DNA of 61,375 bases from DASXRC01 sp036506495 (GCA_036506495.1 DASXRQ010000128.1:1-61375); one strand, 5' to 3'. Shown: positions 22,425-31,700, counted from the first letter of the stretch. The notes: generated by a model not told the origin, from the letters alone. Numbers and translations: made by a program.

Positions 22425-23237
22425 CTAGTCGGCGAGGGAGGCCGGGTGCGGGGCGACCAGGCCGCGAGCGGCACGGGCCGCGCACAGCTCGGCGAGCTTC
22501 GCGTACGCCTTCTTGCCGACAAGCGCCACGAGCTCCGGCTCATACGACCGGTACATCGGCTCGCGGCCGACGTGCGCCTCCGGTGAGGACGTGCACCACC
22601 AGTGCAGGTCGTGGCCGCCGGAGCCCCAGGCCCGCCGGTCGAACTCGGTCAGCACGGTCAGCAGCACCTTGGTGCCGTCCGGTCGTTTGGTCCACTCCTG
22701 GTCGCGCCGGATCGGCAACTGCCAGCACACGTCGGGCTTGTACTCCAGCGGGTGTACGCCGTCGCGCAGCGCCTGCGCGTGCAGCGCGCACCCGCCGCCG
22801 CCCTGGAAGTCAGGGTCGTTCAGAAACACGCACGGACCATCGTTGGACACGGTCGCGGTGCGCCGGGCGGGCTTCTTGCCGTCGATGGAGTCCATCTCGG
22901 TGTAGTTCTTGAAGCCACGCCGGAAGTGCTGCCAGGTCAGTGGCGTGAGCCGCTTGACCGCACCGCGTACACGTTGCTCGTCGTCGGCGTCGGTGAAGAA
23001 CGCGCCGTGCGAACAGCAGCCCTCCGCGCCCCGGCCCGCCGCAATGCCATGGCATCCCTTGCCGAAGATGCACGTCCAGCTGGACAGCAGCCAGGTCAGG
23101 TCGGCACGGATGACGTGTTCCGGGTCGCCGGGGTCGACGAACTCCACCCACTCCCGGGGGAAGTCGAGGTCGACTTCCCGGCTGCGAGGATCGGACGGGT
23201 CGTCGACCAGGACGCGAAGCTCGCTGCGGCTTGCCAC
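22425..23237 (-). CDS. Conserved cysteine-rich actinobacterial protein of unknown function
   Basis: A 270-residue soluble protein with a set of conserved-looking cysteines: FGKGCHGI, EGCCSHGAFF, GPCVFLND, GGGCALHAQAL and PDVCWQLPI. The spacing resembles metal or iron-sulfur cluster proteins of the YkgJ/DUF3109 kind, but I cannot place it with certainty. It is not anchored or secreted. GTG 23237 is divergent from the ppx gene with a 60-nt gap. The toxin-antitoxin pair downstream on the same strand has its own operator. Confidence 0.7.
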   Translation of the reverse strand: MASRSELRVLVDDPSDPRSREVDLDFPREWVEFVDPGDPEHVIRADLTWLLSSWTCIFGKGCHGIAAGRGAEGCCSHGAFFTDADDEQRVRGAVKRLTPLTWQHFRRGFKNYTEMDSIDGKKPARRTATVSNDGPCVFLNDPDFQGGGGCALHAQALRDGVHPLEYKPDVCWQLPIRRDQEWTKRPDGTKVLLTVLTEFDRRAWGSGGHDLHWWCTSSPEAHVGREPMYRSYEPELVALVGKKAYAKLAELCAARAARGLVAPHPASLAD

Positions 23238-23297
23238 CCGGCAAGCCTACGCCCGGTGTGCCGGCAACTTCCGGGAGCGACGCAATAGTGTTCGTTC

Positions 23298-24254
23298 ATG
23301 CGGCTCGCGGTCCTCGACGTCGGTTCGAACACCGTGCATCTGCTCGTGGTGGATGCCCACCACGGCGCGCACCCGTGGCCGGCGTACTCGGAGAAGAGCG
23401 TGCTACGCCTGGCCGAACAGCTGGGCCGCGACGGCCACCTGACCAAGACGGGGGCCAACGCGTTGATCGAGGCCGTGGCCGACGCGAAGGAGGCCGCCGC
23501 CCGGCTCGAGACCGACGACCTCCTGGCGTTCGCGACCTCAGCCGTACGCGACGCGTCGAACTCAGCCGACGTCCTCGCCCGCGTACGCCGGGAGACCGGT
23601 GTCGACCTCGAGGTGCTCAGCGGCGAGGACGAGGCCCGGATGACCTTCCTGGCCGTACGCCGCTGGTTCGGCTGGTCGGCGGGGCGGGTGATGGTGCTGG
23701 ACATCGGCGGCGGCTCTCTCGAGATCGCGGCCGGCATCGACGAGGAGCCCGATCTGGCTCTCTCGTTGGCGCTCGGCGCCGGCCGGCTGACCCGCGAACG
23801 GCTCCGGATCGACCAGGACTCGACCCGCCCGCCGAACGCGGACGCCGTGGACGAGCTGATCGAGTACGTCGACTCGACGATCGAGCCGGCCGTGGCGAAG
23901 CTAGTAGAGGCGGGTTGGGAGCGGCCGGTGGCCACGTCCAAGACGTTCCGCACGCTGGCTCGTCTCGCGGGCGCGGCCCCGTCCGGCGCCGGGCTGTGGG
24001 CGCCGCGGCAGCTGACCCGCACCGGACTACAACAGGTCCTCGGCTTCATCCGCCTGATCCCCCCGACCACGCTGTCGGAGCTCGACGGCGTGAGCGTCCG
24101 CCGAGCCCACCAGCTGCTCGCCGGCGCCGTCGTCGCCGAGACCGTGATGCGCAGGCTGGGCATCGACGCGCTGGACCTGTGTCCCTGGGCGCTGCGCGAG
24201 GGGGTCATCCTGGGTCGCCTCGACCAGCTCGATCCGCCCGTCCCGGCGTTCTGA
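23298..24254 (+). CDS. ppx: Exopolyphosphatase / GppA-type phosphatase
   Basis: A 318-residue ASKHA-fold phosphatase of the short Ppx/GppA type (mycobacterial Ppx1, Rv0496 position). Phosphate loop 1 is LDVGSNTVHLLV, the second nucleotide loop is VLDIGGGSLEIA, and the catalytic Glu region is ATSAVRDASNSADVL (E/R context). Such enzymes cleave polyphosphate and can hydrolyse pppGpp; the lack of the C-terminal HD-like domain of E. coli Ppx is normal for this group. Location near senX3-regX3-phoU fits a phosphate theme. Confidence 0.92.
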   Translation: MRLAVLDVGSNTVHLLVVDAHHGAHPWPAYSEKSVLRLAEQLGRDGHLTKTGANALIEAVADAKEAAARLETDDLLAFATSAVRDASNSADVLARVRRETGVDLEVLSGEDEARMTFLAVRRWFGWSAGRVMVLDIGGGSLEIAAGIDEEPDLALSLALGAGRLTRERLRIDQDSTRPPNADAVDELIEYVDSTIEPAVAKLVEAGWERPVATSKTFRTLARLAGAAPSGAGLWAPRQLTRTGLQQVLGFIRLIPPTTLSELDGVSVRRAHQLLAGAVVAETVMRRLGIDALDLCPWALREGVILGRLDQLDPPVPAF

Positions 24255-24278
24255 GCGGCTGGGGATACTCTGACTGTC

Positions 24279-25094
24279 GTGACCGTCCCCGTCATCCTGT
24301 CCAGCTCGTCCGTCTTCCCCGAGCCCACCGCCGCGGCGTTCGAGATGGCCGCCACCCTCGGCTACGACGGGGTCGAGGTGATGGTCTGGACGGACGCGGT
24401 CAGCCAGGACGCGGGGGCGCTGCGCGGTCTGGCCGATCATTACGGCGTACCGGTGCGGTCCGTCCACGCGCCGTGCCTGCTCGTAACCCAGCGGGTGTGG
24501 AGCCCGGACCCGTGGGAGCGGCTGCGCCGTGCGGCGGGGCTCGCCGAGACGCTCGGCGCGAGCATCGTGGTCGTGCACCCGCCGTTCACCTGGCAACGGG
24601 ATTACGCGCGCGGCCTCCACGCCGGGCTGTCCCGGCTCGAGAGCCAGCACCGCACCGTGCGGTTCGCGGTGGAGAACATGTTTCCGGTACGCATGGCGGG
24701 CCGCGACTTCGTTCCGTACGTGCCGAGCTGGGATCCGACCGTCACGGGCTACGACGCGTACACCTTGGATCTTTCGCACTGCGCGGCGTCGCGGTCGGAT
24801 GCCCTCGCGATGGCCGACGCGATGGGTGCCGGCCTCGCCCACGTCCACCTCGGCGACGGCCGCGGCGAGGGGCGCGACGAGCACCTGGTGCCCGGCCGCG
24901 GCGGGCAGCCGTGCGCCGAGCTGCTGGCGTCCCTGGGCGGCCGCGGGTTCACCGGCGCGGTCGCGGTCGAGGTGGCCACCCGACGGGCGGGCAGTCGGGC
25001 GGAACGCGAGGCGGACCTCGCCGAGGCGCTCGCGTTCGCGAGGAAGCACCTTGAAATTCGCCCTCGCTCCGCTCGGGCGGCTCGCGTCGCCTGA
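24279..25094 (+). CDS. Sugar phosphate isomerase/epimerase family (TIM barrel)
   Basis: A 271-residue AP-endonuclease-2-type TIM barrel. Barrel strands include GYDGVEVMVW, VHAPCLLV, ASIVVVHPPF, RFAVENMFP, TLDLSHCAAS, HVHLGDG and AVAVEVATR; the His, Glu and Asp residues at strand ends (VHPP, VENM, DLSH, HVHLGD) would form the metal site. It corresponds to the conserved Rv0498 position after ppx. The last 20 residues are Arg/Ala-rich and probably disordered. GTG 24279 is 24 nt after ppx. Confidence 0.82.
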   Translation: MTVPVILSSSSVFPEPTAAAFEMAATLGYDGVEVMVWTDAVSQDAGALRGLADHYGVPVRSVHAPCLLVTQRVWSPDPWERLRRAAGLAETLGASIVVVHPPFTWQRDYARGLHAGLSRLESQHRTVRFAVENMFPVRMAGRDFVPYVPSWDPTVTGYDAYTLDLSHCAASRSDALAMADAMGAGLAHVHLGDGRGEGRDEHLVPGRGGQPCAELLASLGGRGFTGAVAVEVATRRAGSRAEREADLAEALAFARKHLEIRPRSARAARVA

Positions 25095-25182
25095 GGGCGC
25101 CGTCTTCGCCCTGTGGGGGACGACGCTTCGCGCGTCCTCCTCGGGCTCCAGACGCCGCCGCGACGCGAGCGAAGCCGGTCGC

Positions 25183-25722
25183 TCAGCTGACCGAGGTCAG
25201 GTCTGTCGCGGCCCGCTTGCGGGCGCGGTGTGCGGCGACGTGGGATCGGGTCGCGCACCGCTCCGAGCAGAACCGGCGACAGCAGTTGGACGAGGTGTCG
25301 AGGTAGACGTTGCCGCAACGCTGGTCGGCGCAGACACCGAACCGTTCGCTGCCGTACTCACACAGCCACACCGACAGGCCCCACACCGCGCCGGCGAGGT
25401 ACTCGGCGGAGACGGAGGCGCCGCGGCTGGTCACGTGCATGTGCCAGTCGCTGGCGTCGTGCCCGGAGATGCGCGGCTGGACCGGGAACGCCTCGAGCAG
25501 CGCGTTGAGCTCGCCGACGGCCTCGGCGTGCCGGCCCGACGTGCCGCACTCGAAGACGTCGCGCAGCCGTTTCTGGACCCGGCGGAAGATCGCAACCTCC
25601 CGCTCGGTGACCTCGCCCCGCATCCAGCTGTCCGCGGGGAACACGGCACGCAGGTCGGCCAGGTCCGCCAGTGGGGCGTTGACCAGGTCGACCGCGGTCC
25701 GGGCATACGCATCGAAGTTCAC
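25183..25722 (-). CDS. CGNR zinc-finger protein (ABATE-CGNR architecture)
   Basis: A 179-residue protein with a helical N-terminal ABATE-like domain (FDAYARTAVDLVNAPLADLADLRAV...) and a C-terminal CGNR zinc finger, RCGNVYLDTSSNCCRRFCSERC followed by the basic stretch RSHVAAHRARKR. Proteins of this kind are predicted transcriptional regulators in actinobacteria. It is divergent from the proline dehydrogenase gene with a 78-nt gap, so that gene is a possible target. The long N-terminal domain lacks a recognisable ligand site. Confidence 0.87.
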   Translation of the reverse strand: MNFDAYARTAVDLVNAPLADLADLRAVFPADSWMRGEVTEREVAIFRRVQKRLRDVFECGTSGRHAEAVGELNALLEAFPVQPRISGHDASDWHMHVTSRGASVSAEYLAGAVWGLSVWLCEYGSERFGVCADQRCGNVYLDTSSNCCRRFCSERCATRSHVAAHRARKRAATDLTSVS

Positions 25723-25800
25723 GCGACAACGGTAGTCGACCGCGGCGGTGCCTGGCTCGTCCGCCCGGCCGGCCCTTCCCGCGGGCGTTAGGCTCGGCGC

Positions 25801-26721
25801 ATGTTCCGATCGGTGATCCTCGCTGCCGCCCGCTCATCGCGGGTCGAGCGGCTTGTCGAGACAGCCCCCATCAGCCGGGATGTCGTTCGTCGGTTCATCG
25901 CCGGTATCGCGACCGACGACGCGCTGCGGGCGACCCGTGAACTCGTCGACGACGGGCTGGCGGTCACCCTCGACTACCTGGGCGAGGACACGGTGACCCC
26001 CGAGCAGGCCACGCACATTCGGGACGAATACCTCGAGCTACTCGCCGCACTGCGTCGGGCCGAACTCACCCCGGCGGCGGAGATCAGCCTCAAGCTCTCC
26101 GCCCTGGGTCAGCGCTTCGACGAACAGCTGGCGTACGACAATGCCCGAGCGATCTGCGTCGCCGCGACCGAGGCCGGCACCACGGTCACCCTGGACATGG
26201 AGGACCACACCACCACCGACTCGACGCTGGAGATCCTCGGCAAGCTCCGGAAGGACTTTCCGACCACCGGGGCGGTGCTCCAGGCGTACCTGCGTCGGAC
26301 CGAGGCGGACTGCCGCGAGCTCGCGACGACCGGATCCCGGGTCCGGCTGTGCAAGGGAGCGTATAAGGAGCCAGAGTCGGTCGCGTACCAGTCCAAGCTG
26401 GACGTCGACAAGTCATACGTGCGATGCCTGAACATCCTCATGTCGGGCCACGGCTACCCGATGCTCGCCACGCATGACCCGCGACTGGTCGCCATCGGCG
26501 AGGACCGTTCGCGCTGGTTCGACCGGTCGCCAGACGAGTTCGAGTTCCAGATGCTGTACGGGGTGCGGCCAGAGGAGCAGCGCCGGCTCGCCGGCGAGGG
26601 CTACACGATGCGGGTGTACGTGCCGTACGGGACCGAGTGGTACGGCTACATGATGCGCCGGCTCGCCGAACGCCCGGCGAACATGAGCCTGTTCCTACGA
26701 GCGCTGACGTCCACGAAGTAG
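25801..26721 (+). CDS. Proline dehydrogenase (monofunctional, FAD-dependent)
   Basis: A 306-residue TIM-barrel enzyme oxidising proline to 1-pyrroline-5-carboxylate. Family blocks are AEISLKLSALGQ, TVTLDMEDHTTTDSTL, VLQAYLRRTEADC, RVRLCKGAYKEP, ATHDPRL, EFQMLYGVRP and the Arg-Arg signature YMMRRLAERPAN near the end. The length matches the monofunctional type in actinobacteria and thermophiles, not PutA. It occupies the area where mycobacteria have proC, a neat reversal of direction (degradation for synthesis), though no orthology is meant. Confidence 0.93.
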   Translation: MFRSVILAAARSSRVERLVETAPISRDVVRRFIAGIATDDALRATRELVDDGLAVTLDYLGEDTVTPEQATHIRDEYLELLAALRRAELTPAAEISLKLSALGQRFDEQLAYDNARAICVAATEAGTTVTLDMEDHTTTDSTLEILGKLRKDFPTTGAVLQAYLRRTEADCRELATTGSRVRLCKGAYKEPESVAYQSKLDVDKSYVRCLNILMSGHGYPMLATHDPRLVAIGEDRSRWFDRSPDEFEFQMLYGVRPEEQRRLAGEGYTMRVYVPYGTEWYGYMMRRLAERPANMSLFLRALTSTK

Positions 26722-26796
26722 GCCACGGCGCGGTTGGTGTCACGTCCGCCGGTGGGCGGACTCGCGCCGTCGCCGCGGGACACGTAACCTGCGCCC

Positions 26797-28269
26797 GTGC
26801 GGGACGATGGGGAGGCGGCGCCGCGGGCGCCCGAGGAGTCGACGTCGATGGATCCGGACAGCGCGCCGCCCGAAGGTCCGGGCCAGCAGCCACTGCCCCC
26901 CCAGTGGCCGGCGCCAAGCTATCCGCCATCGCCCGCGGTGCCGGGGTATGGCTACCCACCCCCGCCCGGTCCGGTCCAGTCCCAACGCCGGCGGCGTGGC
27001 TGGATCCTCTGGGCCGTGCTCGGGTTGGTCGCCCTGCTCGTGGTGTGCGGGCTGCCCGCCGCGCTCGTCATCGTGGTCGCCCGCGTCGAGGGTGGACAGC
27101 CGGGGTCCGCCGGGTCGGCGCCCTCGAATCCGGCGCGCTCGACCGCCGCCTCGCCGTCGACGCCGGCCGCCGAGGCGCTGCGCACCAGGATCGACTCGGC
27201 GCTCCGGGACCAGGGGGCCGCGCTGCGCCGCGGCGACGAGGCGGCGTTCCTCGCCGTCGCGGACCCGACCGTGCCGGCGACGGTCGCGGAGCTCAAGCGC
27301 CGGTACCGATCCCTGCGGGCGCTCAAGGTCGAGCGATGGTCGGCCAGCGTAGACGCGCCGGTCGGGCCGTCGGGTCCCAAGAAGCAGTGGGTCGTGCCGG
27401 TGACCTGGGAGTACTGCGTCGCCGTCGTCAACTGCAGCCTCGACCCCGTCAACGTCTCCACCACGTGGGTGGAGCGCGCGGGCAAGCCGTTGTTGGTGAA
27501 GCTCGGCACGACGTCCAAGAGCGACAACGGGCCGCTGCCGTGGGAGGTCAGCGACCTTCGGGTTGCCCTCGGTCCGCACACGGTGGTGGCGACGACGGCG
27601 CGGTACGCCGGTCGCCTGCCCATGCTGTTGCGCGAGGCCGAGAGGGCGGCGGCGGTCGTCGAGCCGTTCGTCGTCGTGCATCCGGCCCCGGACCGGTTCC
27701 GGATCTTCTACGCCGGTTCCGCGGAGTGGCGGCGGTGGTACGGCGGCGGCCAGCCGGAATGGTCGGTGGGCCAGGCGATTCCCGTCTCCCGAAACCGGAT
27801 CGACGTCGTGGTCCGGGCCGCCGAGATCGAGCACGACCTGGGGTTCCTCGATGATCTGCTCCGCCACGAGATGACACACGTGGCGACCTTGCGGGGCGCC
27901 CGAACGTCGGCGAAGTTCTGGATGATCGAGGGGATAGCGGACTACGTCGCGATGCTCGGCCGGCCGTTCTCCGCGTACGACTCGGTCACCGAGACCCGGC
28001 GCTGGGTGCATGGCGGCTGGGACGGCGACATCGAGGTCGCCGCGCCCACCGACTCGGCACCCGACTGGCAGGTGGCGGCGCGCTACGGCGTCTCGATGCT
28101 CGCCATGCGCTGTCTCGCGGCCCGGTTCGGCCAGCCGACGATGATGAGCTTCTTCGGCCTGGTCGTGAACGGAGGCTATTCGCTGGCGGACGCCGCGACG
28201 ACGGAGCTGCACGCCGACTGGACGGGCGTCGCCCACGACTGCGCCGACTACGTGCGTTCGGCCGCCTGA
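26797..28269 (+). CDS. Membrane-anchored protein with gluzincin-like HExxH domain
   Basis: A 490-residue protein with a Pro-rich cytoplasmic N-terminus (about 1-65), one transmembrane helix (WILWAVLGLVALLVV region, about 68-95) and a large outer domain. That domain has H357-EMT-H361 followed by Glu378 in WMIEGIADYV, the HExxH...E zinc arrangement of gluzincin or peptidase-MA-like proteins. No other catalytic evidence is available. GTG 26797 lies 7 nt after a TAACCT -10-like hexamer (possible leaderless start); ATG 26848 (MDPDSAP) with GAGGAG upstream is an alternative. It precedes the MacAB-like genes on the same strand. Confidence 0.75.
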   Translation: MRDDGEAAPRAPEESTSMDPDSAPPEGPGQQPLPPQWPAPSYPPSPAVPGYGYPPPPGPVQSQRRRRGWILWAVLGLVALLVVCGLPAALVIVVARVEGGQPGSAGSAPSNPARSTAASPSTPAAEALRTRIDSALRDQGAALRRGDEAAFLAVADPTVPATVAELKRRYRSLRALKVERWSASVDAPVGPSGPKKQWVVPVTWEYCVAVVNCSLDPVNVSTTWVERAGKPLLVKLGTTSKSDNGPLPWEVSDLRVALGPHTVVATTARYAGRLPMLLREAERAAAVVEPFVVVHPAPDRFRIFYAGSAEWRRWYGGGQPEWSVGQAIPVSRNRIDVVVRAAEIEHDLGFLDDLLRHEMTHVATLRGARTSAKFWMIEGIADYVAMLGRPFSAYDSVTETRRWVHGGWDGDIEVAAPTDSAPDWQVAARYGVSMLAMRCLAARFGQPTMMSFFGLVVNGGYSLADAATTELHADWTGVAHDCADYVRSAA

Positions 28270-28327
28270 CGACCGGCCGCCCTGGCCCCACGTCGCCGGC
28301 CGACCACACTTCGCGGGCCGGCATAGC

Positions 28328-29716
28328 ATGGTCCGCGTGCGTCGCGCCCCCTCGCCGCCATCTCTCGTCGTTGCCCTCGCCGGCGCCGTCGCGCTGACGC
28401 TGGCCGCCGCGTCCTGTAACAACAGGTCCGGCGATATCGCCGTCGGCACCGCCACGCAGGGCTCGGTCGTCGAGGTGGTCGACGCCCCGGCGTCCGTCAC
28501 CGCCCGGGCGGCCGCCACGCTCACCGCGGCCGCCGATGGCACGCTCGTGTCGCTCCGGGTCGGTGCGGGTGATCGCGTCCGCGCGGGCCAGGTGCTCGCC
28601 GTGATCGACGCTCCGGCCGCGCGGGCCCGGTTGGCGCAGGCGAAGACGGCTCTGGCCGCGGCGTCCCGGGCCGGCGGTGGTGATGGTGGAGGCGTGAACC
28701 TCGTCGCCGTTGCTCGGTCCACCGATCGAGCCGCGGCCGACGCGTTCGCGCGGGCGCGTGACGCCGCCCAGCGGATCGCCGACCAGCCGCTGCGGGAGGC
28801 GCTTCTCGCGCAGGTGGCCGCCGCGGAGCGGCGCTACGACGCCGCGGCCCGGGCCGCCAACCAAGCGGTCCGCGCCGTCCAACGCGGAATCGCCGGGTTG
28901 AGCTCCGCCGTCGGCGCACTCTCCGCCGCCCAGCGGCTGCAGGCCCAGCAGGCGTACGCGCTGGCGAAGTCCACTGTGGATGCGCTGACGTTGCACGCGC
29001 CGATCGGCGGCGTGGTGCAGCTCGGTGGACCGACCTCGGCCATCGGCGCCGCCTCGCTGACCGATCTGCTCGGCGCCGCGGGTGCCGATACCGGCATCGC
29101 CGGCGTCGGCTCTGCGGTTCCGGCCGTACCCTCGGGTGGCGCTTCCGCCGTGTTACCCGGCGTCGACGGAACCGTCCCGGTCGGCGGCCGCGTCTCCGCG
29201 GGTACCCCCGTGCTGACCATTGTGGACACCACGGCACTGGGACTGCTCGCGGACGTCGACGAGACCGACGTGTTGCTCGTCCGGCCGGGCGTCCCCGCGT
29301 CGGTGGAGCTCGACGCCGCGACCGGCGCGAGCTACGACGCGACCGTGCGGACCGTCGACCTGCTGCCCACGCCCTCGGCGCGCGGCGGCGTGGCGTACCG
29401 GGTCCGGCTGACCCTTGGCCCCGGTCGGTACGCCGACGGCCGGTCGGCACCCACGCCGAGGCCGGGCATGAGCGCGGTCGCGCACCTGCGGGTACGCGAG
29501 GCCGCGTCCGCGGTGACCCTGCCGGCCGCGGCGGTGTTCTCCACCGGTGGTCACGACGCCGTCTGGCTCGTGCGCGGCGGTCGTGCCGAGCGGACCACGG
29601 TGACCGTGGGCGTCCAGGGTCGCGACGTGGTGCAGATCCTGGACGGCGTCCGGCTGGGCGAGCGGGTCGTGGTGCGCGGCGCCGACCAGGTTCACGTCGA
29701 CCAACAGGTGCCGTAG
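28328..29716 (+). CDS. MacA-like periplasmic adaptor lipoprotein of an ABC exporter
   Basis: A 462-residue HlyD/MacA-type membrane fusion protein. The lipobox LAAASC (Cys30) indicates a lipoprotein. A biotinyl-lipoyl half-domain (ADGTLVSLRVGAGDRVRAGQVLAVID), a long helical hairpin rich in Ala (about 95-210), the second half-domain (LHAPIGGVVQ) and beta-barrel/MP domains follow. In Gram-positives such proteins pair with MacB-like transporters. The stop overlaps the next start by 1 nt (TAGTG). An inserted Gly/Ala-rich stretch (GAAGADTGIAGVGSAV) is unusual for the hairpin-to-lipoyl junction. Confidence 0.87.
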   Translation: MVRVRRAPSPPSLVVALAGAVALTLAAASCNNRSGDIAVGTATQGSVVEVVDAPASVTARAAATLTAAADGTLVSLRVGAGDRVRAGQVLAVIDAPAARARLAQAKTALAAASRAGGGDGGGVNLVAVARSTDRAAADAFARARDAAQRIADQPLREALLAQVAAAERRYDAAARAANQAVRAVQRGIAGLSSAVGALSAAQRLQAQQAYALAKSTVDALTLHAPIGGVVQLGGPTSAIGAASLTDLLGAAGADTGIAGVGSAVPAVPSGGASAVLPGVDGTVPVGGRVSAGTPVLTIVDTTALGLLADVDETDVLLVRPGVPASVELDAATGASYDATVRTVDLLPTPSARGGVAYRVRLTLGPGRYADGRSAPTPRPGMSAVAHLRVREAASAVTLPAAAVFSTGGHDAVWLVRGGRAERTTVTVGVQGRDVVQILDGVRLGERVVVRGADQVHVDQQVP

Positions 29717-30519
29717 TGACCGCGCCCACGCGCTCGGTGGCCGCGATCGAGGCGGTCTCCGTGACCCGGGTGTACGAGCTCGACGGTGTCGCCGTGCACG
29801 CCCTGCGCGGGGTCTCGCTGAGCGTCGCGGTCGGTGACTTCCTCGCGATCGTCGGGCCGTCCGGCTCCGGGAAGTCCACCCTCATGCACGTGATGGGCGG
29901 GCTGGACCGGGCGACGAATGGCCGCATCGTCATCGGCGGTCGGGATGTCGCCGGGCTACGGGCGCCGGAGATGGCCCGACTACGAAACGAGACGATCGGC
30001 TTCGTGTTCCAGGCGTTCCATCTTCTGCCGCGTACGTCCGCTGTGGACAATGTGGCGCTGCCGCTGGTGTATCGCGGCCTGGGCGCGAAGGAGCGGCGCG
30101 CGCGGGCCACCGAAATGCTCGAGCGGGTGGGCCTGTCACACAGGCTGCGGCATCGGCCCAGTCAGCTGTCCGGCGGCGAGCAGCAACGCGTCGCTATCGC
30201 CCGCGCACTGGTCACCTCGCCGTCCGTTCTGCTGGCGGACGAGCCGACCGGCAACCTGGACACCGCGACCGGCGGGTCGGTACTCGCGCTCCTCGAGGCG
30301 CTGAACGAGTCGGTCGGGGTCGCGGTCGTGCTGGTCACGCACGACCGCGACGTGGCCGCTCGGGCACATCGCCAGATCGTCATGCGGGACGGGATGATCG
30401 TGCGAACGACCGAGGGGCCCGGATCGGCAATAGTTGAGTCTGCTCCCAGTGGGGCGCCCGGTCCCTCGGCCGACGACGGACCGCGGCGCCCCATCCCACC
30501 CTCCGAGAGGCCGTCGTGA
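29716..30519 (+). CDS. ABC transporter ATP-binding protein (MacB/LolD type)
   Basis: A 267-residue nucleotide-binding domain with Walker A GPSGSGKST, Q-loop FVFQAFHLLPRTSA, signature LSGGEQQRVAIARAL, Walker B VLLADEPTGNLD and the H-loop VTHD. These fit the MacB/LolD/FtsE subfamily that works mechanically across the membrane. The C-terminal 35 residues are Pro/Ser-rich. GTG 29716 overlaps the adaptor stop and the gene overlaps the permease start by 4 nt (GTGA), giving an adaptor-ATPase-permease operon. Confidence 0.94.
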   Translation: MTAPTRSVAAIEAVSVTRVYELDGVAVHALRGVSLSVAVGDFLAIVGPSGSGKSTLMHVMGGLDRATNGRIVIGGRDVAGLRAPEMARLRNETIGFVFQAFHLLPRTSAVDNVALPLVYRGLGAKERRARATEMLERVGLSHRLRHRPSQLSGGEQQRVAIARALVTSPSVLLADEPTGNLDTATGGSVLALLEALNESVGVAVVLVTHDRDVAARAHRQIVMRDGMIVRTTEGPGSAIVESAPSGAPGPSADDGPRRPIPPSERPS

Positions 30520-31700
30520 GACTGGCGGAGGCCTGGCGGGTCGCGTTCGACTCCCTGCGGGCCAACCGGCTGCGCAGCGGACTGACCATGCTCGGCGTGG
30601 TCATCGGCGTGGCGGCGGTCGTCGTGCTCGTCGCGATCGGCACCGGCGCGAAGCGCGAGGTGGAGCGGCAGGTCGAGGGCCTGGGCTCCAACCTGCTCAT
30701 CGTGGTGCCCGGCAGGGTCGACTTCGGCTCCGCGCCGGCGGTGTCGCGGCTCTCACTCTCCGATGTGGACGCTGTGACCCGGATCGTGGGGGACCGGTCG
30801 CGGGTCGCGGTGTCGGTGACCTCCGGCGAGACGGTACGCGCCGGCACCGCATCGCGGTTCACGAGCGTGCTCGGCGTCCTCGAGACGACACCGTCGGTGT
30901 TCGTCCGTTCGCTGTCGCGCGGAGCGTACCTGACACGCTCCGATGTGGATACCGGCCGCCGCGTCGCGGTCCTCGGTTCCGCCGTGGCCCGGTCTCTGTT
31001 CGGTGACCGGGACCCGATCGGGCAGCAGGTCAGCATCGCCGGCGTGCGGTTCCGGGTCATCGGCGTGTTCGCCCCGCTCGGCCAGAGCCTGGGTGTGAAC
31101 CGCGATGACGAGGTGCACATCCCGGTCACGACGGCACACCGCCTGTTCGGCACGCAGCGTATCGACGGCATCGCCGTCAAGGCGCCGGACCGCGGCCAGA
31201 TCGCCCGACTCGGTGGGCGGATCGTCGACGAGCTGACCTCGCGCCATCCCGACACCGAGTTCAGCGCGGTGACGCAGGAGCAGATCCTGGGCGTGCTCGG
31301 CGACATCCTGGGAGTGCTCACCGCCGTGCTGGCCGCCATCGCCGGCATTTCGCTGCTCGTCGGCGGAGTGGGTGTATCCAACATCATGCTGGTCTCGGTG
31401 CACGAGCGGACCCGGGAGATCGGCCTGCGCAAGGCCGTCGGCGCGCGCCCGCGGGATATCGGCGTGCAGTTCCTGCTCGAGGCCGTGCTCCTGACCACGC
31501 TGGGCGGTGCCACCGGTATGGCGCTCGGGGTGGGCGGGGCGCTGCTGGTGGCCGCCGTGTCCCCGGTGCCTGCCGCCGTCACCTGGTGGTCGCTCACGCT
31601 CGCCTTCGGCGTCTCGGCGGCCGTCGGCATCGTGTTCGGCGTGGTTCCGGCCCAGCGCGCCGGCCGGCTCGACCCGGTCGAAGCGCTGCGCTCCGAATGA
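30516..31700 (+). CDS. MacB-like ABC transporter permease (FtsX superfamily)
   Basis: A 394-residue permease with the MacB topology: one N-terminal helix (LRSGLTMLGVVIGVAAVVVLVA), a periplasmic MacB-PCD domain (about 45-260) and three C-terminal helices containing the NIMLVSVHERTREIGLRKAVGARPRDI coupling motif. With the adaptor and ATPase it forms an exporter whose substrate, perhaps a peptide, lipid or antibiotic, is unknown. GTG 30516 overlaps the ATPase stop. A double hairpin follows the gene. Confidence 0.93.
   Translation: MRLAEAWRVAFDSLRANRLRSGLTMLGVVIGVAAVVVLVAIGTGAKREVERQVEGLGSNLLIVVPGRVDFGSAPAVSRLSLSDVDAVTRIVGDRSRVAVSVTSGETVRAGTASRFTSVLGVLETTPSVFVRSLSRGAYLTRSDVDTGRRVAVLGSAVARSLFGDRDPIGQQVSIAGVRFRVIGVFAPLGQSLGVNRDDEVHIPVTTAHRLFGTQRIDGIAVKAPDRGQIARLGGRIVDELTSRHPDTEFSAVTQEQILGVLGDILGVLTAVLAAIAGISLLVGGVGVSNIMLVSVHERTREIGLRKAVGARPRDIGVQFLLEAVLLTTLGGATGMALGVGGALLVAAVSPVPAAVTWWSLTLAFGVSAAVGIVFGVVPAQRAGRLDPVEALRSE

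Noticed and set aside
25060..25180. Possible small gene or repeat in CGCTCCGCTCG-type sequence at the isomerase 3' end
   Set aside because: Simple GC-rich skewed sequence without start site, stable homology or repeat partner in the window.
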